The notes under the pieces are model-generated. The model had not been told where the DNA came from. It ran no database searches and worked only from the letters and a program-made list of their open reading frames with translations. 64,000 bases of DNA, taken from contig CM035358.1 in NCBI GenBank assembly GCA_020137815.1, forward strand, positions 3,086,292-3,150,291, written 5' to 3'. This DNA comes from Hormiphora californensis. Lineage: Eukaryota > Ctenophora > Tentaculata > Cydippida > Pleurobrachiidae. The position numbers were made by a program, and so were the translations under genes. Shown piece by piece: positions 47,697 to 59,200 of this stretch; the stretch's first letter is position 1, and each line of letters opens with the position of its first letter.

Positions 47697-48884
47697 CTAT
47701 ACCATACTGAGAGGTGGCATGCCGCTCATCTGTTGGTGACCCATCAGGGCCTGCTGTTGTTGAAGATCCTGGTGACTGTAGATGGGTTTCACGTTACACC
47801 CCGCGTCAACATGAGACATCATCTTCACCTTCAAATCCTTCACCTCCTCCCTTAGCCCGTGTAGTTGTGAGGACAGGTCGGTGTTCTTCCTCTTCAGAAT
47901 CTTCACCTTGTCTTCTAGTTCAGCCTCCTTCTGCAGCTTCCTCTTCCTACATTTACTGGCCGCTATCCTGTTCCTCATCTTCTTTCTCTCAGTCTTCAGA
48001 CGTTCCTGCAGCTGGGGGTCCTCTACTTGATGGATAGGGATGTTGGTGTAAATACTCAGCTTCTCAGCAGTTGTCAGATTCAGCTTGTCGAGTGAGTTGG
48101 GGTCGGGAATGTAGCCGTCCATCTTTGAACTAGAGGGGGCGGGGGCAGGGGCCATCTCGGTGTAGGAAGGCATTGGTTCCGACATGTAGGATGATGTCTG
48201 CATGTACTGAGGTGCGGGAGGTAGAGAGGTTGTGTAACCTCCGTAGCTGGAGACAGGCATCTGGTGTCCATAGTACGGCTGACTGGTAATACACTGGTCG
48301 GGCTTGTAGGCCACTGTGGCATTGGGGTCCATGAAACCAGAGTTAGAACTGGCCGCACTGCTGGCTGCTGTGGTACCGATATTGAAAGTATCAGACTTGA
48401 AGTCTTTTTGCTCGTGGACCACACGAAGAGCCTCAATAAAACTCCTGGCAGGTTCCTGATCATTTAGTGATGTCATGCTGGGTCCCTGTACTGGTACATC
48501 CTGGTTATCGAGGACTGGGGTGGCCAGGAAGTTGCTATCGAACACAGAGTCCCCCGCACAAATCCTATCCAGCTCAGGGGTGTTAATTCCAATCTTCTTC
48601 AAGTCAGGAGAGCAGATTACACTGTTCCACTTACTATCGTCTACTCCAATATTCAGGTTCAGCTTTAGTTGGGGCTTGGCGTCTTGCTCCTCGACAGATG
48701 AGGTCGACACGCTGGGTTGGGCTGTATGGTCGGGCTTGAAAAATTGTTCTGGCATCTGGGCCATCGCTTGCATCATCTTAGTACTGGGATCAGATGAAGT
48801 AGTTTGGTGGTTGCTTGTAGTTGGGTTACTCAGTTTGATATAGAAACGTGTGTCATTGACAACAAACGACAGAACGCACAACAA
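47697..48884 (-). CDS. jun: c-Jun orthologue, AP-1 bZIP transcription factor
   Basis: Single-exon frame of 395 codons, as in vertebrate and insect jun. Nuclear subunit of AP-1; binds TRE/CRE DNA as a homodimer or with Fos/ATF. The basic region at about 299-318 contains [14 protein letters not shown], the Jun signature. The zipper has heptad leucines at 323, 330, 337, 344 and 351 and histidine at 358, as in vertebrate Jun. N-terminally, a JNK-docking-like [10 protein letters not shown] (71-80) precedes S92-P and T102-P in [19 protein letters not shown], matching the Ser63/Ser73 region of human c-Jun. [13 protein letters not shown] at about 148-160 matches the conserved FVxAL helix. The first ATG (48884) is taken because NDTRFY at 10-15 resembles the TTFY start of c-Jun; a later ATG (residue 37 or 38) is the alternative. 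Expected regulation: immediate-early and JNK-responsive. Confidence 0.96.
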   Translation of the reverse strand: MLCVLSFVVNDTRFYIKLSNPTTSNHQTTSSDPSTKMMQAMAQMPEQFFKPDHTAQPSVSTSSVEEQDAKPQLKLNLNIGVDDSKWNSVICSPDLKKIGINTPELDRICAGDSVFDSNFLATPVLDNQDVPVQGPSMTSLNDQEPARSFIEALRVVHEQKDFKSDTFNIGTTAASSAASSNSGFMDPNATVAYKPDQCITSQPYYGHQMPVSSYGGYTTSLPPAPQYMQTSSYMSEPMPSYTEMAPAPAPSSSKMDGYIPDPNSLDKLNLTTAEKLSIYTNIPIHQVEDPQLQERLKTERKKMRNRIAASKCRKRKLQKEAELEDKVKILKRKNTDLSSQLHGLREEVKDLKVKMMSHVDAGCNVKPIYSHQDLQQQQALMGHQQMSGMPPLSMV

Positions 48885-48950
48885 GTTTAGGAAAGTTAGA
48901 AATGTCTCTCTCGGTCTCGTGTATATGAATCTGTGTGTGCTGCTGCGTGG

Positions 48951-49060
48951 CTATTTTTAGCCGTGAACTCATTCTGCCCTCCCATTGGCTAAGAGCCTCA
49001 GGCGCGCCGATTCAATTGCGCTACGTCACGTCACGTGGTGCGCGCGTGACCTTCAACGTC
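48951..49060 (-). promoter_or_regulatory. jun promoter: MEF2/RSRF site, CCAAT box, CRE/E-box cluster
   Basis: Reading upstream from the gene: CTATTTTTAG at 48951-48960 (perfect MEF2 consensus, given on the plus strand), a CCAAT box (ATTGG at 48984-48988 on plus), then CTACGTCACGTCACGTGG at 49021-49038 with two TGACGT half-sites and a CACGTG E-box, and another ACGTCAC near 49056. Vertebrate c-jun promoters use the same set (AP-1/ATF site, CCAAT, RSRF/MEF2). Confidence 0.65.
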
Positions 49061-49428
49061 ACAACTTACTTCCCTAAAAGGGCATACCAAATATGGTTTT
49101 AAGGTCAATTTTTCACGGTTTTTCGAAGGAACTTCATTTCAGAGGAGATAAGAGGCAGGTGGGCACCTAACCAGCACTGATAAACAGGGTTTAGGGCTTA
49201 AATTCGCCATTTCATTCAAGTCACGTGGTTTAGGAACATCATCCAACGCGACATTTCAAATTATTCAGTATTTCAGACTGAATTTTGCGCGCGTTTCTAA
49301 CGCGCAATTCACAAGTTTGTGGCGCGCGGTACAACATTGGTGCGCGCACTTTAAATTTAAAATTTAAAATTTAAGTTTTTAAATTTTCGTTTTGTGAGAT
49401 TTTGTGAGATTTTGAATTTTTTTTTGTA

Positions 49429-49598
49429 CAGTCGGACCCCGATTTAGGGGCCCCCGATTTAGTGGTACCCCGATTTAGGGACAGGATTTTTCCCCCGATA
49501 TAGGAAATTAACTTTATTTGACCCCGATTTAGTGAACACCCCGATTTAGTGGACAAGAGCCTTTCCCCCGAGGGTGTCCCTAAATCGGGGTCCGACTG
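49429..49598. mobile_element. pogo/Tigger-like MITE, 170 bp
   Basis: It begins CAGTCGGACCCCGATTTAGG and ends in the inverse CTAAATCGGGGTCCGACTG, with TA on both sides. CCCGATTTAG is repeated several times internally. Same family as 1990-2069. Confidence 0.88.
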
Positions 49599-49762
49599 TA
49601 ATTCGGTAGTGAACCATTTATTTTTAACACTATTAAGCGGTATATTAAATGTATTGATTATTATTATTCTTTTTTTCAAATAATTAGACCATTGTTGTCG
49701 ATTATTAGCTATTGACGCTCTGTGACCATTTACTAACCACATTTTGAAGAAAACTAACAAAA

Positions 49763-49992
49763 ATAGTGAACCATAATAAAGTTCAAGAGCCTCCAAGAGC
49801 GGACCCTATCCAAGAAGAGACCACAATCAAATGCGCACCACATCCAAGAGAGCGTGCGACCTCTTCTGCGTGTGGTATCCCTTACCCGCGGTCTCTTCTG
49901 GATGGGGTGCTCTCCTGCTCCTCGTGCGCTTTTGGACTTGGTCTGCTCTTGGAGGCTCTTGGAGGCTCTTGAACTTTATTATGGTTCACTAT
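49763..49992. mobile_element. MITE with about 37-bp terminal inverted repeats
   Basis: The left end ATAGTGAACCATAATAAAGT and its inverse at the right end enclose about 155 bp containing a further stem (ATCCAAGAAGAGACC with GGTCTCTTCTGGAT). No coding content. Confidence 0.85.
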
Positions 49993-50216
49993 GAGCGGCG
50001 AGCAACTTCCTACTCCTATTGGAATCTTAATATATCATCGGAAAAGCATGCAAAAACGTTGTCTGGTAAGGTAGATAAATAAAAAGAAATATACATAATA
50101 GATTTACAAAAGCTTCGTATGGGGATTTTATTGCTTGTGACTTTTGTGCTAGTTTATTGTGATATGAAGCGTCCTTTATCTTTGGTCAATTTCACTAAAT
50201 GTTGAAGTACACTTCC

Positions 50217-53200
50217 TCATATGTTTGTGTCTTTGAGATATCGAGCTAGAATTGTGTAAATTTGGTGGTATTGGTCTGCATCTTGGATCATGTAGGAGCG
50301 CTGTCTTCTCAGTCTTAGTACAGTTCTGAACACGTCCACAGTCCCCTCTAGCTGGAGCTGCAAAGGGGGGGGGGGTGGTTAGTACCGCTGTTCCCTGATA
50401 TAGGTTACATAATATTACAATCCCCTTATTACAATTCCTACCTGATCTAAGCAGTTGTTAAGTGCGATGTAAAGTGCTGTCCTGCCCACACCCCCTCCAC
50501 AGTGTACTACAGTGGGGGCAGTGCTATTTAGCTGTTGTTGCCACCGTCCAACCTCTGTAATACTCTGAAGTAACATCCCCGCAACACTATTTCTATCTGA
50601 CATAGATGTTAACTGCCACTGCCTGAAAAATGTATATATTGTTATGTTATCCATAGTGCTCGACAGAGTAATCTGAATTTTGAATAAGTTTTTATTATCC
50701 AATCCTCATGATTCATAGCTATTCGCTATTTGCTAAGTACCGTATCACAGTTGATTTTTTGTAGTTGTCACTCCGGTGCAACAATCGGAACTGCCTGATA
50801 ACGAGGCCAGAATCCTCCTCTGTCGACTCCAACTTGACTCGACAGAACCCGTAATCTGTTGAGCTGGTGCTGGGCCAATACTTGGCACACTTTGTCTTGC
50901 CATCTTCTGTAAACAAGACAACATTATTAGATTCATTACTAAGATTGTGTTAAATCTATAGTAGTGTAGTTTCTAATTGCCTAGCTCGACCCCTTTTGTT
51001 TGAACCAGTTTATAACATACCAGTGAGTGTAGTGAGCATGACAATTGTCTGACATTTATATTCGTACATCATCCTCCAGAAGTCAATTGCAGTGCTTTCT
51101 TTTGGTGCCTGGGTTGCTATGAAGGCATCTCTGCCATGATAACTGGACACAAAACTGGCATTGATGTAATCGCTTCCAACTATACCCGTCTAGAGAAGGA
51201 GAGGAGTTTAGATGACATTATCATGGCATTATCACGACTTTATATGTGACAAAATAATTAATAAATCCACTAGGTTATATAAAATACTGACCTGCATTTT
51301 CAGTTTAACTCTGTTTCTATCAAATGGTAGAATGTTGTGGTATCTGTTCTTGTGGTGATTGCAGTCCCTGTTAGCCTCTACAAATGTCTCAGAAGTCTCC
51401 TCTTTAGTTACATGTACCAGTCTCTGGAATTCTAACTGTATTCCAGTTCGTTTTGTGCTCGGTATAGGTTTCATTAGCTCCCTGAAACACAAGTTTGGGT
51501 TTAGTAAGGGTTGAGGGGACACAACAATCAATAGAACCAAGAAGCTGGAGGAAAATGAGATCTGCCATCCTTTCTTTTTACCTGTATGCATGTGGGAACA
51601 TCTGCCCGTAAACCTCAGTATCCCCACACCTCAGTACCTCATCAACACACCGGTATATCATACCATACTGACTCTCAGTTTGAACCATCAACCTTCTACC
51701 CATTCTGAGTTGCAGAACTGTATCGTAGATGTTAACATGTCGGTTCATCCTGATGTTCTCCATTTGTAGTTGTAGTGAGATAACAGTACCTGTTCGTCCT
51801 ACTCCCGCGCTACAGTGAACCACAACTGGACCTGGAAATGAGAAATGTTAATAACAGTTTTATCTTGACTGTTGTCCGGTAAATCGGGCCTTCAATTACA
51901 GTTCAAACAACAGATCAAAAGCAAAGGAAAGACAAGGGTTTGTACCTGGAAGGTTGTCAGCGAAGGCTCTCTTAGTGAAGTCCACTACACTGGTAGGGTG
52001 GGTTGGGACACCGTGGTCAGGCCACCCCTCATAGTGGTAGTGAGTTATTATCCTGGAGTCAACGCCACTCTGAAACAGCATGGTTGTTGGGAACTATTTG
52101 GCAGATCAGACAGGAATCATGTTGTTTTAGAATTATATAAATCCCGTTATTCCTACCAAATTAACAAAAGTTTACCTACCTGAGTGATGGAGAGTTTCCT
52201 AACTTTGTAATCAGGGAAGGTAACAATACCCAGGCACTCTATAGTGTGATCACCGAATGTTGTCTTCTTACTATCACTCCAATAGTTAGCACACTTCTTT
52301 CTTCCTTTCTCATCAAAGTTAGTTACCTATCAAATAGAGTCAAGGAGTGAGAGAGTGTGTGAAACTGATAGTTTAATGAGGTATTAGTTACCATGACAAC
52401 AACGTGAATGAGGTATTAGTTACCATGACAACAACGTGAATGAGGTATTAGTTACCATGACAACAACGTGAATGAGGTATTAGTTACCATGACAACAACG
52501 TGAATGAGGTATTAGTTACCATGACAACAACGTGAATGAGGTATTAGTTACCATGACAACAACGTGACAGTTGTACTGCCAGATCATCCTCCAGAAGTCA
52601 TCACAAGTCTCTGGTTTAGGTCCTTGTGTTGCTATGAACCTCTTCTGCTTCTCTATCGTCTGTATAAATAGGAATTTTAGAACTAGATAACATCTCTATT
52701 ATAATTTGGTAAATAAACTTCGTGGTATTCGTTGATTCAACTAAACACGAGAGAGAGAGAGATCCTTACACTGATCCAACTGGCGTTTATGTAGTGTGAA
52801 GTGCTGTCTCCCGGTATTCCCTCCAGAATCACCCTGGTCTCATCATACGGTAGGATATCCACAAACCTGTAAAATTAAAGTAGATAGAATTTTAAAGCAA
52901 CATCGTATTCAAAGAAGTTACACAGATGGTTACACGGATTGTTAGTGAGCTGGTTCCGTACCTGTTTTTCTGTTTCAAGTTGGCCTGTTTAGCTACAGTA
53001 ATTGGGATACTGGGGACTTCCTTGGACAGCATGGCATATTCAACTGAGAGGGCATACATATCATCCTCCATCAACTGCTTGAACCTGTGGAGAGCAATGG
53101 TTCGAGAATCGAGGGTGGATAGCAATGGTTCTAAGGTGGAGAGCAATGGTTCTAAGGTGGAGAGCATTGGTTCTAAGGTGGAGAGCAATGGTTCTAAAGT

Positions 53201-56200
53201 GGAGAGCAATGGTTCTTAAGTGGAGAGAAATGGTTCTAAGGTGGAGAGCAATGGTTCTAAGGTGGAGAGCAATGGTTCTAAGGTGGAGAGCAATGGTTCT
53301 AAGGTGGAGAGCAATGATTCTAAGGTGGAGAGCAATGGTTCTAAGGTGGAGAGCAATGGTTCTAAAGTGGAGAGCAATGGTTCTAAAGTGGAGAGCAATG
53401 GTTCTTAAGTGGAGAGAAATGGTTCTAAGGTGGAGAGCAATGGTTCTAGGGAGAGCATGTTCTAGGGAGAGCAATGGTTCTAAGGTGGAGAGCAATGGTT
53501 CTAAGGTGGAGAGCAATGGTTCTAAGGTGGAGAGCAATGGTTCTAAGGTGGAGAGCAATGGTTCTAAGGTGGAGAGCAGTGGTCCTAAGGTGGAGAGCAA
53601 TAGTTCTAAGGTGGAAAGCAATGGTTCTAAGGTGGAGAGCAATGGTTCTAATGTGGAGAGCGATGGTTCTTGAGAATCTAAATCACTAGAGTAAACCCTT
53701 AGAAATGAGTTGTAAGTGTGATGTGTAGTTATACCTGATATTGAATTTCCCTATTTCAATAGGTTTTCCAAGTCCATTCAGTTCTCCCATCGCGTTAGGA
53801 TTTTTAAATACATCATCTGATATTAACTTTCCGGTTCTTTTCCTGAAAAGTAGCACTCTGTCAGTTTATTAGTTCAATAAGTTAGTATCTGATGGTGCTG
53901 GGTATATCATGCTGTGTGTAAATGTTTTGGGATGTGTGTTACGTGGCCTGGAAATGTAAAATGTGTCAAAAGGGTAGTAGAACTTACTTTGTTAGTGTTC
54001 CTTGGTTTAGATAGTACATTTGGGGGTTTCTGTCTCTCCTGAAAAGGGCAAAGATGTGCTTACAAAAAGGCTTTACAGTAAAACTACTAACTACACTGGG
54101 CTATCGAAATTTGCAATTACTGCTTTAGATAAGTCTTAGTTACGAGGTGTTCGTCTTACTTTGCATACAGGATAATCCCCACTAGAATGATGATGAGGGC
54201 AACTATGAAGATCAGAATTGCAATAACAATAAGAATTACATCCCAAGCTATGCTCACTGAAACAAAAGATATGTTAATGAAGGAGCAGACAAACATATTT
54301 GTATTTATAAAGGAGTAGTATTATTATTAATCCTACCTTTACAAATCTGCATGTTTATTGGTGCAGTGTTAGCGAACTCTGAAGTACAATGAAATGCAAA
54401 GTTGGGAGCGTAAAGCGTGTCTTCCCCCTCTGTACACACATAGGTTGCCTGGAAACAGAGAATGAATGTATTTGTTAAATCGAGGTATTTGAGGGTGTTG
54501 AGGGGAACTTGTAGGGGTCCCACAATATACCCGCCTTGTTAACAACAATTGGTGTATTATCAGAGCTACTTACAAATTCGTTGATAGGTAGCAGGTCCTT
54601 ATTGTACATCTTCATGGGGAAAGTAACATCGATATTACCATCTATCACATAGGTACACCCATCCACACATTCTGTGTATTCAATCGTACCATAACCACTG
54701 GAAATGAGAGGAGGATATAGTCCAGTACTAGATCAACACATAATTGACAGAAGAACAATGTGTTTCACGTCTTCAGCTGTAACTTAACGATTTTTAATAT
54801 ACTACACTCACCCGCACACATAGCTGCTGTTAGTGCCTGATGGAAGTGTCTTGTTATCAGCTACCTCACATAACGTCTCTAGTAGATCCCCCTCATACAA
54901 GTTGTACTTCCCTGCCTCTTTCTCTCTCCCGTTAACCAACACAGTGGTAACTGGATCTTGTACTGTCACTATACAGCTACCTGGTGAAAAGGAGAGTGAT
55001 TGGAGGGTTAGAATGAAAGAGTCAGATAACTTATTATTGAGATTAGAGAATGGGAAATCAGAAATTTGTGTTTGCATGGTAAACCGAACCAGACTACATG
55101 TTCCTTACTTGTACAGTTAACAATATCGAGTTCAACATAATCAGTTGTTCTACACACTATCTCCTGTGTAGACTTGTATGTTCCATCATCTAGAATATAG
55201 TCATCCTGAAAACACAGAGATTTAGTTCCCCAGCAAAGTACATAAGTTGCAAGCTGTAATTACTAAACCAAAAATAAACCCTTTCTAAACTTACATACTG
55301 AAATACTGAAATACTAAATGAATGGTGTTGAAATACTATATTCCACAATTATTATTTCCCAGCCGTTTCTAAACTTACAACACATTGAATTAGTTTGCTC
55401 CATCCATCGTCTACAAACTGAGGGATGTTGGTGGTGTCTTGTACATTCTGGGGGCTGCCCGTGCTGCAACTCGCTAAGAAAGAGGGAGAAGGCTTTACTT
55501 TTTTCAGATAAGATGTTAGAAGCACCGCTGTAACTTATCATTTATAAGTTACAACGAGAGAGTCACTGATAAGGGTCTCTATCGCATGGCCTTCTAACTA
55601 TGAACAATACAAGACAACGTACTGATTCTGTACAACTTACCAGTAACTTTAACTTCAATGGAAGTGAATACATCCAGAGGTTTAGATACTCCGTCAACAT
55701 CGATCGAGTATGTTCCAAACAGTTTGTAGGTACCAGCTGTTGCCATCTGAAATATGTATATAGTACATAACGTTCTGCACGCAGTGCAAGCGCGCCATAT
55801 ACGCTCTGCACTGCAGAGCGTATATGGAGGTGAAATGCACGACAGCGCAGCTGGAGTGCATTTCACACCTATATTGCACGAGTGTAACGAGTGCGATATA
55901 GGAGCGATTGCACATGCTGTGCAGGACGTTATTGAGTATATATTCCGCGAGAAAACACATGACAAGCAAAACAATCATAATTTTGGGTGATTACACACAG
56001 AGAGATGTGACAAAACAAGGCACAAACTAAGCAAAAATACACAAAAAGACACTACTACACCTTTTACACACAAGGGGACCAAGTTTTGACAGTTTTAACA
56101 GTGAAAAGAAGAGAGAGATAAAGAGAGAGATATGAGAGAGGGAGATTGGAATTCTTGGAAATAGTGAACAACAAAACATGATAAGGGGATAATTAGTGAG

Positions 56201-59200
56201 AGAAAGAGGGAGACTGAGTGTAATTTGACAGACTTTGTGTCGCTTGGCACTGTGTCAGTCATATTCTGTGTGTTTGAGTGTGAAAAAGGTGTAAAAACAC
56301 TGCGAGAACACTTTCCTTACTTATATCCCGCTACCCCTATATCTGCACGCTCCCGCGGAAGCAGAGTGCATATTTCACCGTGCAAATGGTCGCGCGGAGC
56401 GGGAGTGATATGTGCACTCGCGGTATATCCTTATTATAATAAGCAAATGAACGTCGTGATGAGGAGGAGTATGACCTATCCTCACGTGCAAATAGAGGGG
56501 GTTGCCCTGGGAGGTGGCTTGGGAGGGGTATTGGAGGGGATACTGCACGTGCATGTTGTTGGTTGTTTGTTATGTGTTCCTGTGGTGTTTCGTGGTGTTT
56601 TGGGATCTACTGCTGAGGCCGCCATGATTACCAAAGCCTTTCTAACTACGTACCCCGTTGATTCTCTACACAGCTACAATTCTACGAATCTTTATCACCT
56701 GATTCTACATGTTATTCAGCGGGATTTCCCTTGATGTTTATCACCAGCGCTCTACCACTACCAACCTCCGTATTCTTTACCCCGACATGGAGAGACGAAG
56801 AGTGGGGGGGGGCATAGAGACGGGTGGGGGGGGGGGCTGTTGTAGGACTTAACAATGGGCTTTCTAGTCCTTATTATAAAGTACAAATGAACGTCGTGAT
56901 GATGGTGACCTATCATCACGTGCAAATGGTGGGGGGTTGCCAAGGAGGTGCCCTGGGAGGGGTATTGGAGGGGGATACTGCACGTGCATGTTTTTGGTTG
57001 TTTGTTGCGTGTTCCTGTGTTGTTCCTGTGGTGTTTTGGGATCTACTGCTGAGGTCGCCATGATTGCTAAAGCCTTTCTACCTACGTACCCCGTTGATTC
57101 TCTACACAGCTACAATTCTACGGATCTTTACCACCTGATTCTACATGTTATTCAGCGGGATTTCCCTTGATGTTTATCACCGGCGCTCTACCACTATACC
57201 AACCTCCGTATTCTTTACCCCGACATGGAGAGACAACGAGTGAGGGGGGGGGGGACATAGAGACGGGTGGGGGGGGGGCTGTTGTAGGACTTAACAATGG
57301 GCTTTCTAGTCTATATTATAAAGTACAAATGAACGTCGTAGTGAGGAGTATGATGTAGTATCCCACGTGCAAATGGTGGGGGGTTGCCAAGGAGGTGCCC
57401 TGGGAGGGGTATTGGAGGTTGCACGTGCGGGTTGGTACAGTGGGTGAGAGGGGTGCTCCTGGGTGAGGGAGAGTGTGGGGATTTGGGTCAACGGGTGCTC
57501 TACTTCAAAGGGCTTTCTAGTCCTTATTATAATTTGCAAATGCGTGGCGTGGTGATGATGACCTATCATCACGTGCAAATAGAGGGGGGTTGCCAAGGAG
57601 GTGCTCTGGGAGGGGTATTGGATGTGATGATACTGCACGTGCATGTTTTTGGTTGTTTGTTGCGTGTTCCTGTGGTGTTTTGGGATCTACTGCTGGGGCC
57701 GCCATGATTGCCAAAGCCTTTCTACCTACGTACCCCGTTAATTCTCTACACAGCTACAATTCTACGGATCTTTATCACCTGATTCTACATGTTATTCAGC
57801 GAGATTTCCCTTGATGTTTCTCACCATGGCGCTCTACCACTACCAACCTCTTTACCCCGACATGGAGAGACGAAGAGTAAGAGGGGGAGAGAAACATGGG
57901 GACGGGTGGGGGGGGGGCTATCGTAGGACTTCAATGGGCTTTCTACGCAGCGAGTGATTGATGGCTGCACGTGCGGGTTGGTGCAGCGGGTGAGAGGGGT
58001 GATTCTGGGTGAGGGGGTGGGGATTCGGGTCAACGGGTGCTCTACTTCAACGGGTTTTCTAGTATATTTATATAGAGAATTGTCACAGCTAAAACATGTC
58101 AAGTTATATTCACCACAGTTAAAACGTCATTTGTACAACAGTCTATACAATTTTTGTTTCATGATGTCCCACGAGGAGACGCCAATAATCAACTATAATT
58201 AAATATAAGTCCTAACAGCCCCGTTATATATTCCACACCTACCCGCATTGAGTCCACAATGAGTGTCTGGCTGGTGGCGAGGGTGCTACTAGAGCGGGTC
58301 CACCTCCACGTGGGTGTTATACCATAGTCAGGACGGTTAGGGGAACCAGTTAGTTTCAACTGCTCCCCAGCTTTCAGGGTCATTGAGGTAGTCCCCACGT
58401 TCAACTGAATGCCTGGATACGGTAGGAATTAGACCACTACCCCGTGAAATATGATTAATATACAAGTAAGGCACTATTTCACCGTTTGGGTTTGCGGTGA
58501 GACAGGGCCTTCCAAGGCAAGTATATAATATGGTGAATATCGGTGAATATGTATATTGTATACCCATCACATTCTAACTTTTACTTACCAACAACGCGGA
58601 GGGAGGTTTGTCGAAGAAACACCTGTGCCCCGACCTTAAAATGACATTGGAACTCTTTCTTATCATCCTCCAGAGACACTGTTTTTATCGTCATGGTACT
58701 CAACTGAGTCTTGTCACTGTAACTTCCTATAGTGAGGTAGAGGTATCATGGGTTAGAAAACTGTGCTGCATACTATCAAATTTCATCGGCTGTGATATGA
58801 CTTCCCCGTTTAATAGGAACCGGCGATACCGGATATTTTTTTCTCGATTCGATCTCGATCTTTTTTTGGACGACCAAAATTTTTCGATTCGATCTCGATT
58901 CGATCTTTTGGTGTTCAAAAAATTTCGATTCGATCTCGATTCGATCTTTTGGGGTTCAAAAAATTTCGATTCGATCTCGATTCGATCTTTGAGGGTTCAA
59001 AAACTTTCGATTCGATCTCGATTCGATCTTTCGGTTTTCAAAAAATCTCGTTTCGATCTCGATTCGATCTTTGAGGGTTCAAAAAATCTCGATTCGATCT
59101 CGATTCGATCTTTCGGTTTTCAAAAAATTTCGATTCGATCTCGATTCGATCTTTGGGGGATGAAAAAATATCGATTCGATCTCGATTCGATCTTTGTGCG

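Noticed and set aside
52544-52551. Using one of the five upstream decoy donors (52384-52519) as the real exon end
   Set aside because: Extending the exon would insert repeated residues into a conserved phosphatase strand; the first donor keeps VVVM-VTNF in register with other PTPs.
53061-53690. Frames of 182-193 aa with heptapeptide repeats
   Set aside because: A 21-bp minisatellite is open in all frames because the unit is a multiple of three; it lies in an intron.
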